NCBI GenBank assembly: GCA_014729705.1
Contig: WJJK01000203.1
Coordinates: forward strand, 1-6,871
Direction: 5' to 3'
Source: Candidatus Altarchaeales archaeon
GTDB taxonomy: Archaea; Altiarchaeota; Altiarchaeia; IMC4; SCGC-AAA252-I15
DNA: 6,871 bases
The notes beneath the pieces were generated by a model that was not told the origin of the DNA, made no database searches, and saw nothing but the letters and a program-made list of their open reading frames with translations. Shown piece after piece: positions 1 to 4,879 of the stretch. The translations under genes and the position numbers were made by a program. Within the stretch, counting starts at the first letter, position 1; every line of letters starts with the position of its first letter.

Positions 1-1
1 C

Positions 2-250
2 ATCAGATCCCCCATAGCCAACACACTATTTCACCAACAAATAACTTCCCGGCAACGCTCCACCCTAGGATCAGTGCTATCCCTATTCAAGTCAACAGGC
101 AAAATACTTATCCTGCCCCTAACCGGATTCTTAGCCGACGCACACTCAATGTACGCCGCAATACTATTAACCGCCCTACTTCTCACAGCCAACGCCCTCC
201 TGTTCCAACTCAAACCAAAAAAAACAACAGCAAACCCCAAAATAAACTAA
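2..250 (+). CDS. MFS transporter, C-terminal fragment (5' end outside window)
   Basis: An open frame enters from the window edge and runs 82 codons to a TAA at 248-250. The start lies outside the window. The product looks like the last part of a major facilitator superfamily permease. It has an R-S-P-I-A-N segment, then SRQRSTLGSVLSLFKSTGK (the arginine-rich cytoplasmic loop typical of drug or sugar MFS carriers), then LPLTGFLAD, then a hydrophobic helix rich in Leu and Ala (AAILLTALLLTANALLF), and a short Lys/Thr-rich cytoplasmic tail. The substrate cannot be told. Codon use is odd: only 6 of 82 sense codons end in G and 3 in T, so third positions are almost all A or C, with many CTA and ATA codons. 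The coding strand is G-poor, unlike the G-rich coding strands of the minus-strand genes. This could reflect transfer or strand skew. The gene is convergent with NMD3. Confidence 0.8.
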   Translation: MRSPIANTLFHQQITSRQRSTLGSVLSLFKSTGKILILPLTGFLADAHSMYAAILLTALLLTANALLFQLKPKKTTANPKIN

Positions 251-255
251 AAAAA
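249..255 (-). terminator. possible T-run terminator for minus-strand transcripts
   Basis: Read on the minus strand this is T7, just at the end of the MFS gene, and a second T8 lies at 217-224. Archaeal polymerase stops at U-runs, so these could end transcripts coming from the NMD3 side. No hairpin is needed or seen. Confidence 0.25.
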
Positions 256-642
256 CCTCAACTCAGTCACTGCAGGATCCGTTGTTTTGTTTGTTCATAT
301 CTGCAGGTCCGCCAGGCGCAGTCTCGGCAGGTTATTGTGTATGTGTGTGGCCCTTGTTGGATGTATTTTGGTTTTTACCTTGGGGGGGGTTTCGGGGTTT
401 CCGAGAGGTCTTTGGGGTTGAGTTGGTTTAGGTTTTGCGGTGCCTGCCCCCCTCCTTTTCATAGGATTTTACCGCGTTAACTAGTTTCTCGGCTAAAGCC
501 CTTTTATGGTTGCTTTATGCGCCCTGGATCCCTGCTAAAAGGAGGGTGGTTTGGGGTGGTAGAAGTATAACCGCCGCAGGATTGAGGCTTAAATATTTTC
601 TCAGCCCCCGTACTTTTTTTGAATCCCGAAGACAGCATCCAG
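251..642. other. 392-bp gene-poor stretch between convergent genes
   Basis: No convincing gene is present. Visible content: near direct repeats CTGCAGGATCCG (270-281) and CTGCAGGTCCG (301-311); a G8 run at 382-389 with G4 runs nearby, which could form a quadruplex; a long inverted repeat at 447-549; a small GGC-TAAA-GCC hairpin at 491-500; a TATA-like CTTAAATATTTT at 589-600 readable in either direction; and a T7 run at 614-620. A proline- and lysine-rich 55-codon frame (462-295, -) has a stop immediately upstream and no ribosome site. An overlapping frame (374-267, -) has no start codon but encodes CRDCAW followed by another Cys. Both are treated as unproven. All other gaps in this window are under 100 bp, so the length itself is notable. 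Confidence 0.6.
447..549. repeat. long-range inverted repeat, possible structured RNA
   Basis: Bases 450-459 (CCCTCCTTTT) are the exact reverse complement of 537-546 (AAAAGGAGGG). The match extends outward to 447-459 with 537-549, giving 12 of 13 pairs with one C/T mismatch and about 77 nt enclosed. A competing shorter stem pairs 500-506 (CCTTTTA) with 536-542 (TAAAAGG), so the 3' arm has two possible partners. Either strand could fold this way. No known RNA family is recognised. Confidence 0.4.
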
Positions 643-660
643 TCAGTCCACTTTTTTTTT
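614..660 (+). terminator. plus-strand T-runs (T7 and T9), probable convergent termination zone
   Basis: T7 at 614-620 and T9 at 652-660 lie at the 3' edge of the convergent NMD3 gene. T-runs are the known intrinsic stop signal in archaea, so these fit the end of a plus-strand transcript from the MFS gene or the gap. The T9 lies inside the end of the NMD3 frame. Confidence 0.3.
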
Positions 661-1263
661 CACCGAAAAATAGTGTCTAAATATTTTTTTCCCCTCTTTA
701 ACTCCTGCTTGTTTGGTGGTGTGTATTATGTTGTATCCTCTTTTACGCAGTTGCCGTGCGACTTCGAAGGCGTAGTCTTTGGATGCGAGGTAGTAGTCGA
801 GGCCGCCTCTGACTTTCATGGTTTTGGTTAGCTGGGTCTCAGAGATTTGGGGTATAACATCCTCCCTAACTTGAAGCACCGCCTCATAATATCCCTGGGA
901 TTTGCGGCTGCATATTTTGCAGGATTTTTTTTCCGCCGGCACCTGCCAAACATAGGTTTCCCTGAATTTCTCACCTCTATATAATCCTTTAACCTGGACC
1001 CTCAGTTTAAGGGTTCCTTTATCTACTTCCTCCTCCACCTTAAGGTGGTTGATTCTGACGTCAAGCGGGGTTTGGATGTTGTTTTTGATTTGCATGAAAA
1101 CGCATTTAGCGTTGTTATCAATCCATTGACCTTGATACAGGCATCTGCCGCAGTCGCAGAACACGTGGGTGAAGGGTTTAAGTGTGAGGGGGTTTCTTTG
1201 AAGGTAGCATCGGGTGCACACCCCCTTACCGGGTTTACCGCATCCAGGGCATATTAAGGACAT
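643..1263 (-). CDS. NMD3-family ribosomal large-subunit protein
   Basis: 206 aa, ATG start. NMD3 proteins bind the large ribosomal subunit; in eukaryotes NMD3 is the 60S export adaptor, and the archaeal role is probably in 50S maturation or quality control. Zinc-binding cysteines are visible near the N-terminus as C5-x2-C8 (CPGCGK) and C16-x2-C19 (CTRC), then C36-x-C38-x2-C41 (FCDCGRC). A further C115-x2-C118 pair (CKIC) is followed by SQGYYEAVLQVR, a typical NMD3 stretch. Residues 153-200 (GGLDYYLASKDYAFEVARQL, then GKKIFRHYFSV) match the conserved domain after it. The protein stops right there at KKKVD. It therefore lacks the C-terminal extension of eukaryotic NMD3 and is short even compared with many archaeal members. 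The stop follows an A9 run, so a frameshift was considered, but neither shifted frame reads as NMD3. The gene is divergent from eL39, and a TATA box placed for a leaderless transcript supports this start. Confidence 0.9.
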   Translation of the reverse strand: MSLICPGCGKPGKGVCTRCYLQRNPLTLKPFTHVFCDCGRCLYQGQWIDNNAKCVFMQIKNNIQTPLDVRINHLKVEEEVDKGTLKLRVQVKGLYRGEKFRETYVWQVPAEKKSCKICSRKSQGYYEAVLQVREDVIPQISETQLTKTMKVRGGLDYYLASKDYAFEVARQLRKRGYNIIHTTKQAGVKEGKKIFRHYFSVKKKVD

Positions 1264-1267
1264 CCCC

Positions 1268-1277
1268 TATTTATAAA
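1268..1277 (+). promoter_or_regulatory. TATA-like box for eL39
   Basis: TATTTATAAA is centred about 32 bp before the eL39 ATG. With the usual archaeal spacing, transcription would start near 1299 and leave a leader of about 5 nt. The box lies only a few bases from the NMD3 start codon, inside the region NMD3 would use as its own initiator. Confidence 0.5.
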
Positions 1278-1286
1278 CCCAGCATC

Positions 1287-1296
1287 TATTTATATA
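1287..1296 (-). promoter_or_regulatory. TATA-like box for NMD3
   Basis: On the minus strand this reads TATATAAATA, centred about 28 bp upstream of the NMD3 ATG. That predicts an essentially leaderless transcript. It overlaps the core promoter of the divergent eL39 gene. Confidence 0.55.
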
Positions 1297-1304
1297 GACT
1301 CCAG

Positions 1305-1460
1305 ATGGCCACAAACAAGGATAGCGAGAAAAAACAGGTGTTGGTCAAAGAAAACCGCACCAGAAAACAAGCCCCAGTATGGGTTTACCTAAAAACCAAC
1401 CGCAGGGTTAGGGACAGCCCGAAGTCACGTAGAAACTGGAGGCGCGACAGCCTATTCTAG
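1305..1460 (+). CDS. rpl39e: 50S ribosomal protein eL39 (L39e)
   Basis: 51 aa, small and strongly basic. eL39 is a large-subunit protein that lines the peptide exit tunnel in archaea and eukaryotes and is absent from bacteria. The family pattern is clear: an N-terminal NKDSEKK and LVKENR stretch, then the core QAPVWVYLKTNRRVRDSPK, then the ending RRNWRRDSLF, which matches the usual H/N-WRRxxL end. Length is normal (about 50 aa). The ATG at 1305 gives the full family N-terminus, and a TATA box about 32 bp upstream supports it. There is no Shine-Dalgarno sequence, which fits a near-leaderless mRNA. The last three codons overlap the end of trxB on the other strand by 9 bp. In many archaea eL39 is followed by eL31 and aIF6; here it stands alone. 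Confidence 0.93.
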   Translation: MATNKDSEKKQVLVKENRTRKQAPVWVYLKTNRRVRDSPKSRRNWRRDSLF

Positions 1461-2369
1461 ACTACACCAATACGGTTTTTTTATAATTTCATAGGCCTTT
1501 AAGGCCGCGACACAACCTTCCGCTGCTGCCACAGTAATCTGCATAACCCCTCCTGTCACATCCCCTGCCGCTAAAACACCCTCCCTGTTGGTTTCCTGGT
1601 TACAGTCGACTTCTATGAACCCCCGATCATCGAGTTTCACTCCCGCCTGCCTGGCTAACCCGCTCTCAGGGTTCATGCCGATTGAGATGAAGCACCCGTC
1701 CACGTCAACGGTTTTCTCGCCGTCGGGAGTAGCCAACACAACCGATTTAAGGCTTAAATCCCCCTTAAATTCCATTACCCGGGAGTTCAATATGAAGGTG
1801 ACTCCGTTTTTCTTCATCCGCTCCACCCTCTCCTCCTCACACCTTAACGTGTCTCGGCGGTGCACCACAAACACTTCGTCTGCTATCTCCGATAGATACA
1901 GGGCTTCCTCTGCGGCGGTGTTGCCTCCGCCTATGACTGCTACCTTCTTGTCTTTGAAAAACGGGGCGTCGCAGGTAGCGCACCATGACACGCCCTTACC
2001 TGTGTACTCCTGCTCCCCTGGAACCTGAAGGCGTCTGTGGTGGCCTCCTGTCGCGAAAATAATTGTTTTACCCTCAAAGACTTCGTCTCCGCAGGAAACC
2101 GTTTTAACCCCGCCTCCCACGTTTACCGCAGACACCCTTTCACCTCTTACTTTCGCACCCGCCTTCTTAGCCTGCCTCTCCATATCCAAAGCCAAGTCTG
2201 CGCCCGTCGTCTCAAGCACCCCCGGATAATTCTCGATCAAAGTGGTATACTGCATCTGCCCGCCGCTTAAACCCTTTTCAAAGACTAGGGTTTTAAGTTT
2301 TCTTCTGGCAGCGTAAACCGCAGCCGACAACCCCGCGGGACCGCCTCCGATAATCAAAACATCATGCAT
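1452..2369 (-). CDS. trxB: Thioredoxin reductase (NADPH, FAD flavoprotein)
   Basis: 305 aa, the normal length of a low-molecular-weight thioredoxin reductase. The enzyme passes electrons from NADPH through FAD and a redox disulfide to thioredoxin or a glutaredoxin-like partner in the cytoplasm. Visible motifs: FAD-binding GGGPAG at 8-13; SGGQ at 35-38; the ATGG clamp at 106-109; the catalytic pair C130-A-T-C133 in SWCATCDAPFF; the nucleotide fold GGGNTAAEEA at 147-156; HRRDTLR at 170-176, whose arginines favour NADPH over NADH; and the FAD-closing AAGDV at 267-271, then AAAEGC. All key residues are intact. It is the last gene of the aIF1A-RIO1-DUF371 operon, 12 nt after DUF371, with no strong ribosome site, so it may depend on coupled translation. 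A lone Cys302 sits three residues from the C-terminus. No thioredoxin gene is in the window. Confidence 0.95.
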   Translation of the reverse strand: MHDVLIIGGGPAGLSAAVYAARRKLKTLVFEKGLSGGQMQYTTLIENYPGVLETTGADLALDMERQAKKAGAKVRGERVSAVNVGGGVKTVSCGDEVFEGKTIIFATGGHHRRLQVPGEQEYTGKGVSWCATCDAPFFKDKKVAVIGGGNTAAEEALYLSEIADEVFVVHRRDTLRCEEERVERMKKNGVTFILNSRVMEFKGDLSLKSVVLATPDGEKTVDVDGCFISIGMNPESGLARQAGVKLDDRGFIEVDCNQETNREGVLAAGDVTGGVMQITVAAAEGCVAALKAYEIIKKPYWCSLE

Positions 2370-2381
2370 CTTCAGGTGAAG

Positions 2382-2804
2382 TTATTTGTTTTCCACAACC
2401 TTAAATGTAGCGTTAAGCAGTCTGCCTTCCCGCAGCCGCCTGATGAACCCCCGGTCTAAGTCGCAGGCCGCCTTATCGGCATCCACCGCCACAGTGCGCG
2501 GGCAGGTGAAACCCGATTTACGGAACACTAAGTCTTTGGCATCCGTTAATGTGAGCCGCGGATCCCCTCGAGCCTTCACAGTCTCCGTTAAACCGCCGCA
2601 GGAAAGCGTTAAAACCACCTCACAACCCCCCCTCAAAGACTTCTTAACCTCCTTATTGAGGGTTTCAGCTGATTTATCCGCGTTCACGGCTACTATGCAG
2701 TCCCCTGCAGGGGTTAAGTGGTCGTCGCAGGTAAGCATTAAGGTGGATTTATGCATCGCTGAAACATTTTTATGCCCCCAAGCAGTTATATGCTCCTCAG
2801 CCAA
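2382..2804 (-). CDS. DUF371 family archaeal protein, function unknown
   Basis: 140 aa. The sequence fits DUF371, a conserved archaeal family without an assigned function: AWGHKNVSAMHKSTL near the start, LTPAGDCIVAVNADK, then ARGDPRL, FRKSGF and TVAVDADKAACDL. The protein is visibly duplicated within itself: AVNADK at 39-44 is repeated as AVDADK at 106-111, and the flanks align (AWGH at 8-11 with ARGD at 78-81). It has six cysteines and no signal peptide or membrane helix, so it is probably cytoplasmic. The start is TTG at 2804. It overlaps the end of the RIO1 gene by 8 bp and has a strong GAGGTGA site 6 nt upstream. The next in-frame Met (17) would cut off the conserved GH segment. Its place between RIO1 and trxB in the aIF1A operon hints at a role linked to translation or ribosome assembly; that is inference only. 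Confidence 0.85.
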   Translation of the reverse strand: MAEEHITAWGHKNVSAMHKSTLMLTCDDHLTPAGDCIVAVNADKSAETLNKEVKKSLRGGCEVVLTLSCGGLTETVKARGDPRLTLTDAKDLVFRKSGFTCPRTVAVDADKAACDLDRGFIRRLREGRLLNATFKVVENK

Positions 2805-3546
2805 CCCCCCTCACCTCATCCAGTTCTCGGTTTGCATCGGCGTCAACGCCTTTTTTCCGGAAGAATTTAGCGATGTTTATAACATCCCGCTCAAGCAGCC
2901 TCCCCGCCTCCGGGTGCTCCCTTAAAACCCCCTGGCTGAAGTCGATCAAAACAGGCTCCCCTTGATAGAGGATGTTGTATTCACTTAAGTCGCCGTGTAC
3001 TAGACCCAGTTCATACATTTTTTTTATGTACGAAATTATCTTCTGATAATCCCCCCCCGGGTCGGGTAATTCACTGTCTCGGAGCTTCAAAGCGCAAACC
3101 CCCTCGCCTCCGATGAAATCCATAACCAAGACGTTTTGGCGGTAATCAATCGGCTTGGGGCAGCGGACATAATCTGAAACCCTCATCAGGTTGCTGTACT
3201 CCTTCCTACACCAAAGATACGTTAACTGCCGCCTGTCTCTGACTTTAGGGAATCTCGGGTCACCGTCCACGTATCGCCTCATGTTACGGAAATCGGTGGC
3301 CTCAACACAATAAATCTTCACCGCAACCTCCCTTGACCCCTGACGCCCCCAATAGAGGTTAGCCTCCTTTCCTTGGGCAGCCAACCCCACAAGGTCGGTG
3401 AAAACCCCCTTCCTGTAGAGCCGGTAGAGGGAGTTCAAAGTCTGAGGGTCAAAGACGCCTTGACTGATCTTAGTGCTTGGCTTGCGCCTGCCTTCATTTT
3501 TTAGGCTTTTAAGATCAAGTTGGGAGAGGAATCGGTCAGGCAGCAT
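2797..3546 (-). CDS. rio1: RIO1-type serine protein kinase
   Basis: 249 aa, the usual size of archaeal RIO1. RIO kinases are atypical kinases/ATPases that act in late small-subunit ribosome maturation. In order: an N-terminal FDPQTLNSLYRLYRKGVF segment; the nucleotide loop QGKEANLYWG at 58-67; lysine K77 in AVKIY; the RIO1-specific insert RNMRRYVDGDPRF; EYSNLMR; the hinge MDFIGGEG at 142-149; catalytic HGDLSEYN at 184-191 (D186, N191); metal-binding IDFSQ at 201-205 (D202); and the closing RDVINIAKFFRKKGV at 220-234. All catalytic residues are kept. The GKEANLY loop and the closing motif favour RIO1 over RIO2, and there is no N-terminal winged helix. It follows aIF1A by 46 nt. In many archaea a KH-domain protein follows aIF1A and RIO1; here DUF371 takes that place. 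Confidence 0.94.
   Translation of the reverse strand: MLPDRFLSQLDLKSLKNEGRRKPSTKISQGVFDPQTLNSLYRLYRKGVFTDLVGLAAQGKEANLYWGRQGSREVAVKIYCVEATDFRNMRRYVDGDPRFPKVRDRRQLTYLWCRKEYSNLMRVSDYVRCPKPIDYRQNVLVMDFIGGEGVCALKLRDSELPDPGGDYQKIISYIKKMYELGLVHGDLSEYNILYQGEPVLIDFSQGVLREHPEAGRLLERDVINIAKFFRKKGVDADANRELDEVRGVG
2811..2817 (-). promoter_or_regulatory. strong ribosome binding site deciding the DUF371 TTG start
   Basis: GAGGTGA on the minus strand matches the archaeal anti-SD complement and ends 6 nt before the TTG at 2804. It lies inside the last codons of the RIO1 gene, so translation of the two genes is probably coupled. Confidence 0.65.
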
Positions 3547-3580
3547 AGTACTCTTTTTTTATGGGGGGGGGATTGAAAAA

Positions 3581-3590
3581 TAAATTAAAA
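3581..3590 (-). promoter_or_regulatory. possible internal promoter or U-rich stop before RIO1
   Basis: On the minus strand TTTTAATTTATTTTT follows the aIF1A stop. It could be a TATA-like element for RIO1 (about 38 bp before the ATG, leader near 12 nt) or a U-rich partial terminator for aIF1A. A C9 run lies between it and the RIO1 start. RIO1 has no Shine-Dalgarno sequence, which slightly favours its own short-leader transcript. Confidence 0.28.
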
Positions 3591-3592
3591 GA

Positions 3593-3970
3593 TCATATGG
3601 GGTCTATCCCCTCAAGGTAGTTGTTTTTCTCAAGCCAGCTGGCCTGCAGGTTATTGTATCTGAACAGTATGTCGCCTCTCTCCTCCGACTGCACCTCCCA
3701 GGGCTGCACTAAAACGACGTTACCCTCCTTAATCCACACCCTCCTTCTCATCTTCCCAGGTATACGGCATAATCTAGTGTGCCCGTCGGTGCATCTAACC
3801 TTCATCCTGCGGTCGCCTAGAAGCTGCTCCACCTCCCCTAATAGCTGGCCCTTACGGGGTAGGCGGACTCGAACGACTTGTTGATCCCCCTGCTGGGGTT
3901 TCCTGCCTTTAACGGGCTTGTTCTCCCGTCCAAGGTACTCATCTAACTGGTCCTCTATCTCATCGCCCAT
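3593..3970 (-). CDS. Translation initiation factor aIF1A
   Basis: 125 aa, slightly longer than typical archaeal aIF1A because of an acidic N-terminus and a short tail. aIF1A is the archaeal and eukaryotic counterpart of bacterial IF1; it binds the A-site region of the small subunit and helps initiator tRNA selection. The single OB fold spans about residues 30-105: VVRVRLPRKGQLLGEVEQLL, then MKVRCTDGHTRLCRIPGKMR, then RVWIKEGNVVLVQPWEVQ, then RGDILFRYNNLQASWL. These are nearly the family consensus. The N-terminus is acidic (MGDEIEDQLDEYLG), followed by a basic stretch. The ATG at 3970 is 28 bp from a TATA-like box, which fits a leaderless message. It is the first gene of the minus-strand operon and is divergent from hisI. 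Confidence 0.95.
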   Translation of the reverse strand: MGDEIEDQLDEYLGRENKPVKGRKPQQGDQQVVRVRLPRKGQLLGEVEQLLGDRRMKVRCTDGHTRLCRIPGKMRRRVWIKEGNVVLVQPWEVQSEERGDILFRYNNLQASWLEKNNYLEGIDPI

Positions 3971-3976
3971 GACGCC

Positions 3977-3984
3977 TTATATAT
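3977..3984 (+). promoter_or_regulatory. TATA-like box for hisI
   Basis: TTATATAT is centred about 25 bp before the hisI ATG, predicting transcription start at or next to the A of the ATG (leaderless). It lies within 10 bp of the aIF1A start codon. Confidence 0.6.
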
Positions 3985-3992
3985 GGATTACC

Positions 3993-4003
3993 TTATTAAT
4001 TAA
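3993..4003 (-). promoter_or_regulatory. TATA-like box for aIF1A
   Basis: The minus strand reads TTAATTAATAA, centred 28 bp upstream of the aIF1A ATG and only a few bases from the hisI start. The spacing suits a leaderless aIF1A transcript. Confidence 0.5.
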
Positions 4004-4005
4004 CC

Positions 4006-4392
4006 ATGTCGCTCACAGACGAACTAAAAACACGGTCCATAGACGGCATAGAAGGCTTGTTTGTTGTTATCGTGCAGGACGTTGATTCAGGCGAGATTTT
4101 AATGCAGGCTTATGCCGATGAACCCGCAATCGAAAAAACCCTTGAAACCGGGTTAGCCCACTACTACTCTACTTCACGCAGGAAACCCTGGCTTAAGGGG
4201 GAGTCAAGCGGGCACACGCAGAAGGTTGAGGAAATCTATGTCGACTGCGACGGCGACGCCTTGATTTACCGGATAAGAAAAGAGCACCCAGCCTGTCATA
4301 TGGGCTATCACACGTGCTTCTTCCGCAAGATAAGCGACGGCGAAATCACCGCCTACTGTGAACCTGAATATAACCCCAAGGAAGTGTATTAG
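4006..4392 (+). CDS. hisI: Phosphoribosyl-AMP cyclohydrolase
   Basis: 128 aa. It catalyses the third step of histidine synthesis, hydrolytic opening of the purine ring of PR-AMP, in the cytoplasm. Family motifs: SGEILMQAYADEPAI at 28-42; TGLAHYYSTSRRKPWLKGE at 48-66 (canonical sR...LW.KGE) followed by SSGHTQKV; the metal site DCDGDAL with D80, C81, D82 and D84; and C97 and C104 in PACHMGYHTCFF. These are the expected Mg and Zn ligands, so it should be active. It is the monofunctional form with no HisE pyrophosphatase domain. No other his gene is in the window, so the pathway genes are scattered, as in many archaea. The ATG at 4006 fits a leaderless transcript. It is divergent from aIF1A, and the next plus-strand gene begins 33 nt after its stop. 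Confidence 0.95.
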   Translation: MSLTDELKTRSIDGIEGLFVVIVQDVDSGEILMQAYADEPAIEKTLETGLAHYYSTSRRKPWLKGESSGHTQKVEEIYVDCDGDALIYRIRKEHPACHMGYHTCFFRKISDGEITAYCEPEYNPKEVY

Positions 4393-4404
4393 TTTTTAAA
4401 TAAT
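4393..4404 (+). promoter_or_regulatory. TATA-like box for the Cys-repeat membrane protein
   Basis: TTTTTAAATAAT starts right after the hisI stop and is centred about 27 bp before the ATG at 4426. This predicts a leaderless transcript independent of hisI. No Shine-Dalgarno sequence is seen in the gap. Confidence 0.5.
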
Positions 4405-4425
4405 CTAGAGTAATAGTTTGTTAAA

Positions 4426-4872
4426 ATGAAAATCGGCTCTAAAGAAGTAGACGACAACATACTCATCGTGTTAGCGGCGGTGTTCGCTGTTTTAATCGTT
4501 TTCCTAGTGATTGTCATGGGGCCCGCAGAGCCTGCCCCCCAAACCACCACAACCACCCGCAAGGCGGCGTCAACCACGGTAAAGAAGGTAACTACCACCA
4601 CAGTCCATCAGGACATTAAAACCTTCAAGCAGGCTATGCAATCCCAGGATCTAGGGGAATGCGAGGACATTGAAAACAATCGACTAAGGGACTTATGTGT
4701 CCGGGGATTAGCTGAGAGACGCAGGGAACCCAACCTGTGTCTTGAGGTGGAAACACCCTCCCTCAAAGACACATGCCTGCACAACATCGCGGTTAGGACT
4801 TCCAACCAAACCCTGTGCACGCAGATAGAAAACGATAAGATACAGCAGTCCTGCAACGCGAAGGTTCAATAA
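4426..4872 (+). CDS. Membrane-anchored protein with Thr-rich stalk and C-x11-C repeats, function unknown
   Basis: 148 aa, not recognised as a named family. A short charged N-terminus (MKIGSKEVDDN) is followed by one membrane helix at about 12-31 (ILIVLAAVFAVLIVFLVIV). Next is a Pro/Thr-rich stalk at about 34-60 with runs of four and five Thr, which could be glycosylated, then a soluble domain at 65-148. The soluble domain has six cysteines at 79, 91, 105, 117, 131 and 143, with alternating 12 and 14 residue spacing. That makes three copies of a 26-residue repeat of form C-x2-[IV]-E-x3-[LI]-x3-C. The regular pairs suggest disulfides outside the cell, although zinc binding is possible. Topology is inferred: N-terminus inside, repeats outside. 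A TATA-like box and the ATG agree on the start. The gene is convergent with the secretion/pilus ATPase, and whether they work together is unknown. Confidence 0.8.
   Translation: MKIGSKEVDDNILIVLAAVFAVLIVFLVIVMGPAEPAPQTTTTTRKAASTTVKKVTTTTVHQDIKTFKQAMQSQDLGECEDIENNRLRDLCVRGLAERRREPNLCLEVETPSLKDTCLHNIAVRTSNQTLCTQIENDKIQQSCNAKVQ
4654..4869 (+). repeat. three tandem 26-residue Cys-pair repeats within the membrane protein
   Basis: Copies at residues 77-102, 103-128 and 129-148 (the last shortened). Aligned cores are CEDIENNRLRDLC, CLEVETPSLKDTC and CTQIENDKIQQSC. Within each copy the cysteines are 12 residues apart, and copies are joined by 13 residues. The repeat is visible in the protein but has diverged in DNA, so the duplication is old. 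Confidence 0.75.
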
Positions 4873-4877
4873 AAAAA
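4871..4877 (-). terminator. minus-strand T7 run, possible terminator of the ATPase gene
   Basis: On the minus strand this is T7, about 90 bp past the ATPase stop. It overlaps the end of the convergent Cys-repeat gene and abuts the plus-strand T-run, making a back-to-back A7-CC-T9 arrangement that could stop both transcripts. Confidence 0.35.
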
Positions 4878-4879
4878 CC

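Noticed and set aside
31..240. 69-codon minus-strand frame opposite the transporter end
   Set aside because: The opposite strand encodes a clear MFS C-terminus, and this frame has no family features.
382..418. G-quadruplex as a regulatory element
   Set aside because: G8 and G4 runs could form one, but no gene start or transcript is placed near enough to give it a role.
585..660. Frameshift extension of NMD3 beyond its stop
   Set aside because: Both shifted frames after the A9 run stay open for about 50 codons but give sequence unlike any NMD3 domain.
1588..2028. 146-codon plus-strand frame opposite trxB
   Set aside because: Antisense to an intact thioredoxin reductase, with low-complexity Ser/Pro-rich content typical of a shadow frame.
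2386..2925. 179-codon plus-strand frame opposite DUF371 and RIO1
   Set aside because: It lies antisense to two well-supported conserved genes, crosses their junction and has no recognisable domain.
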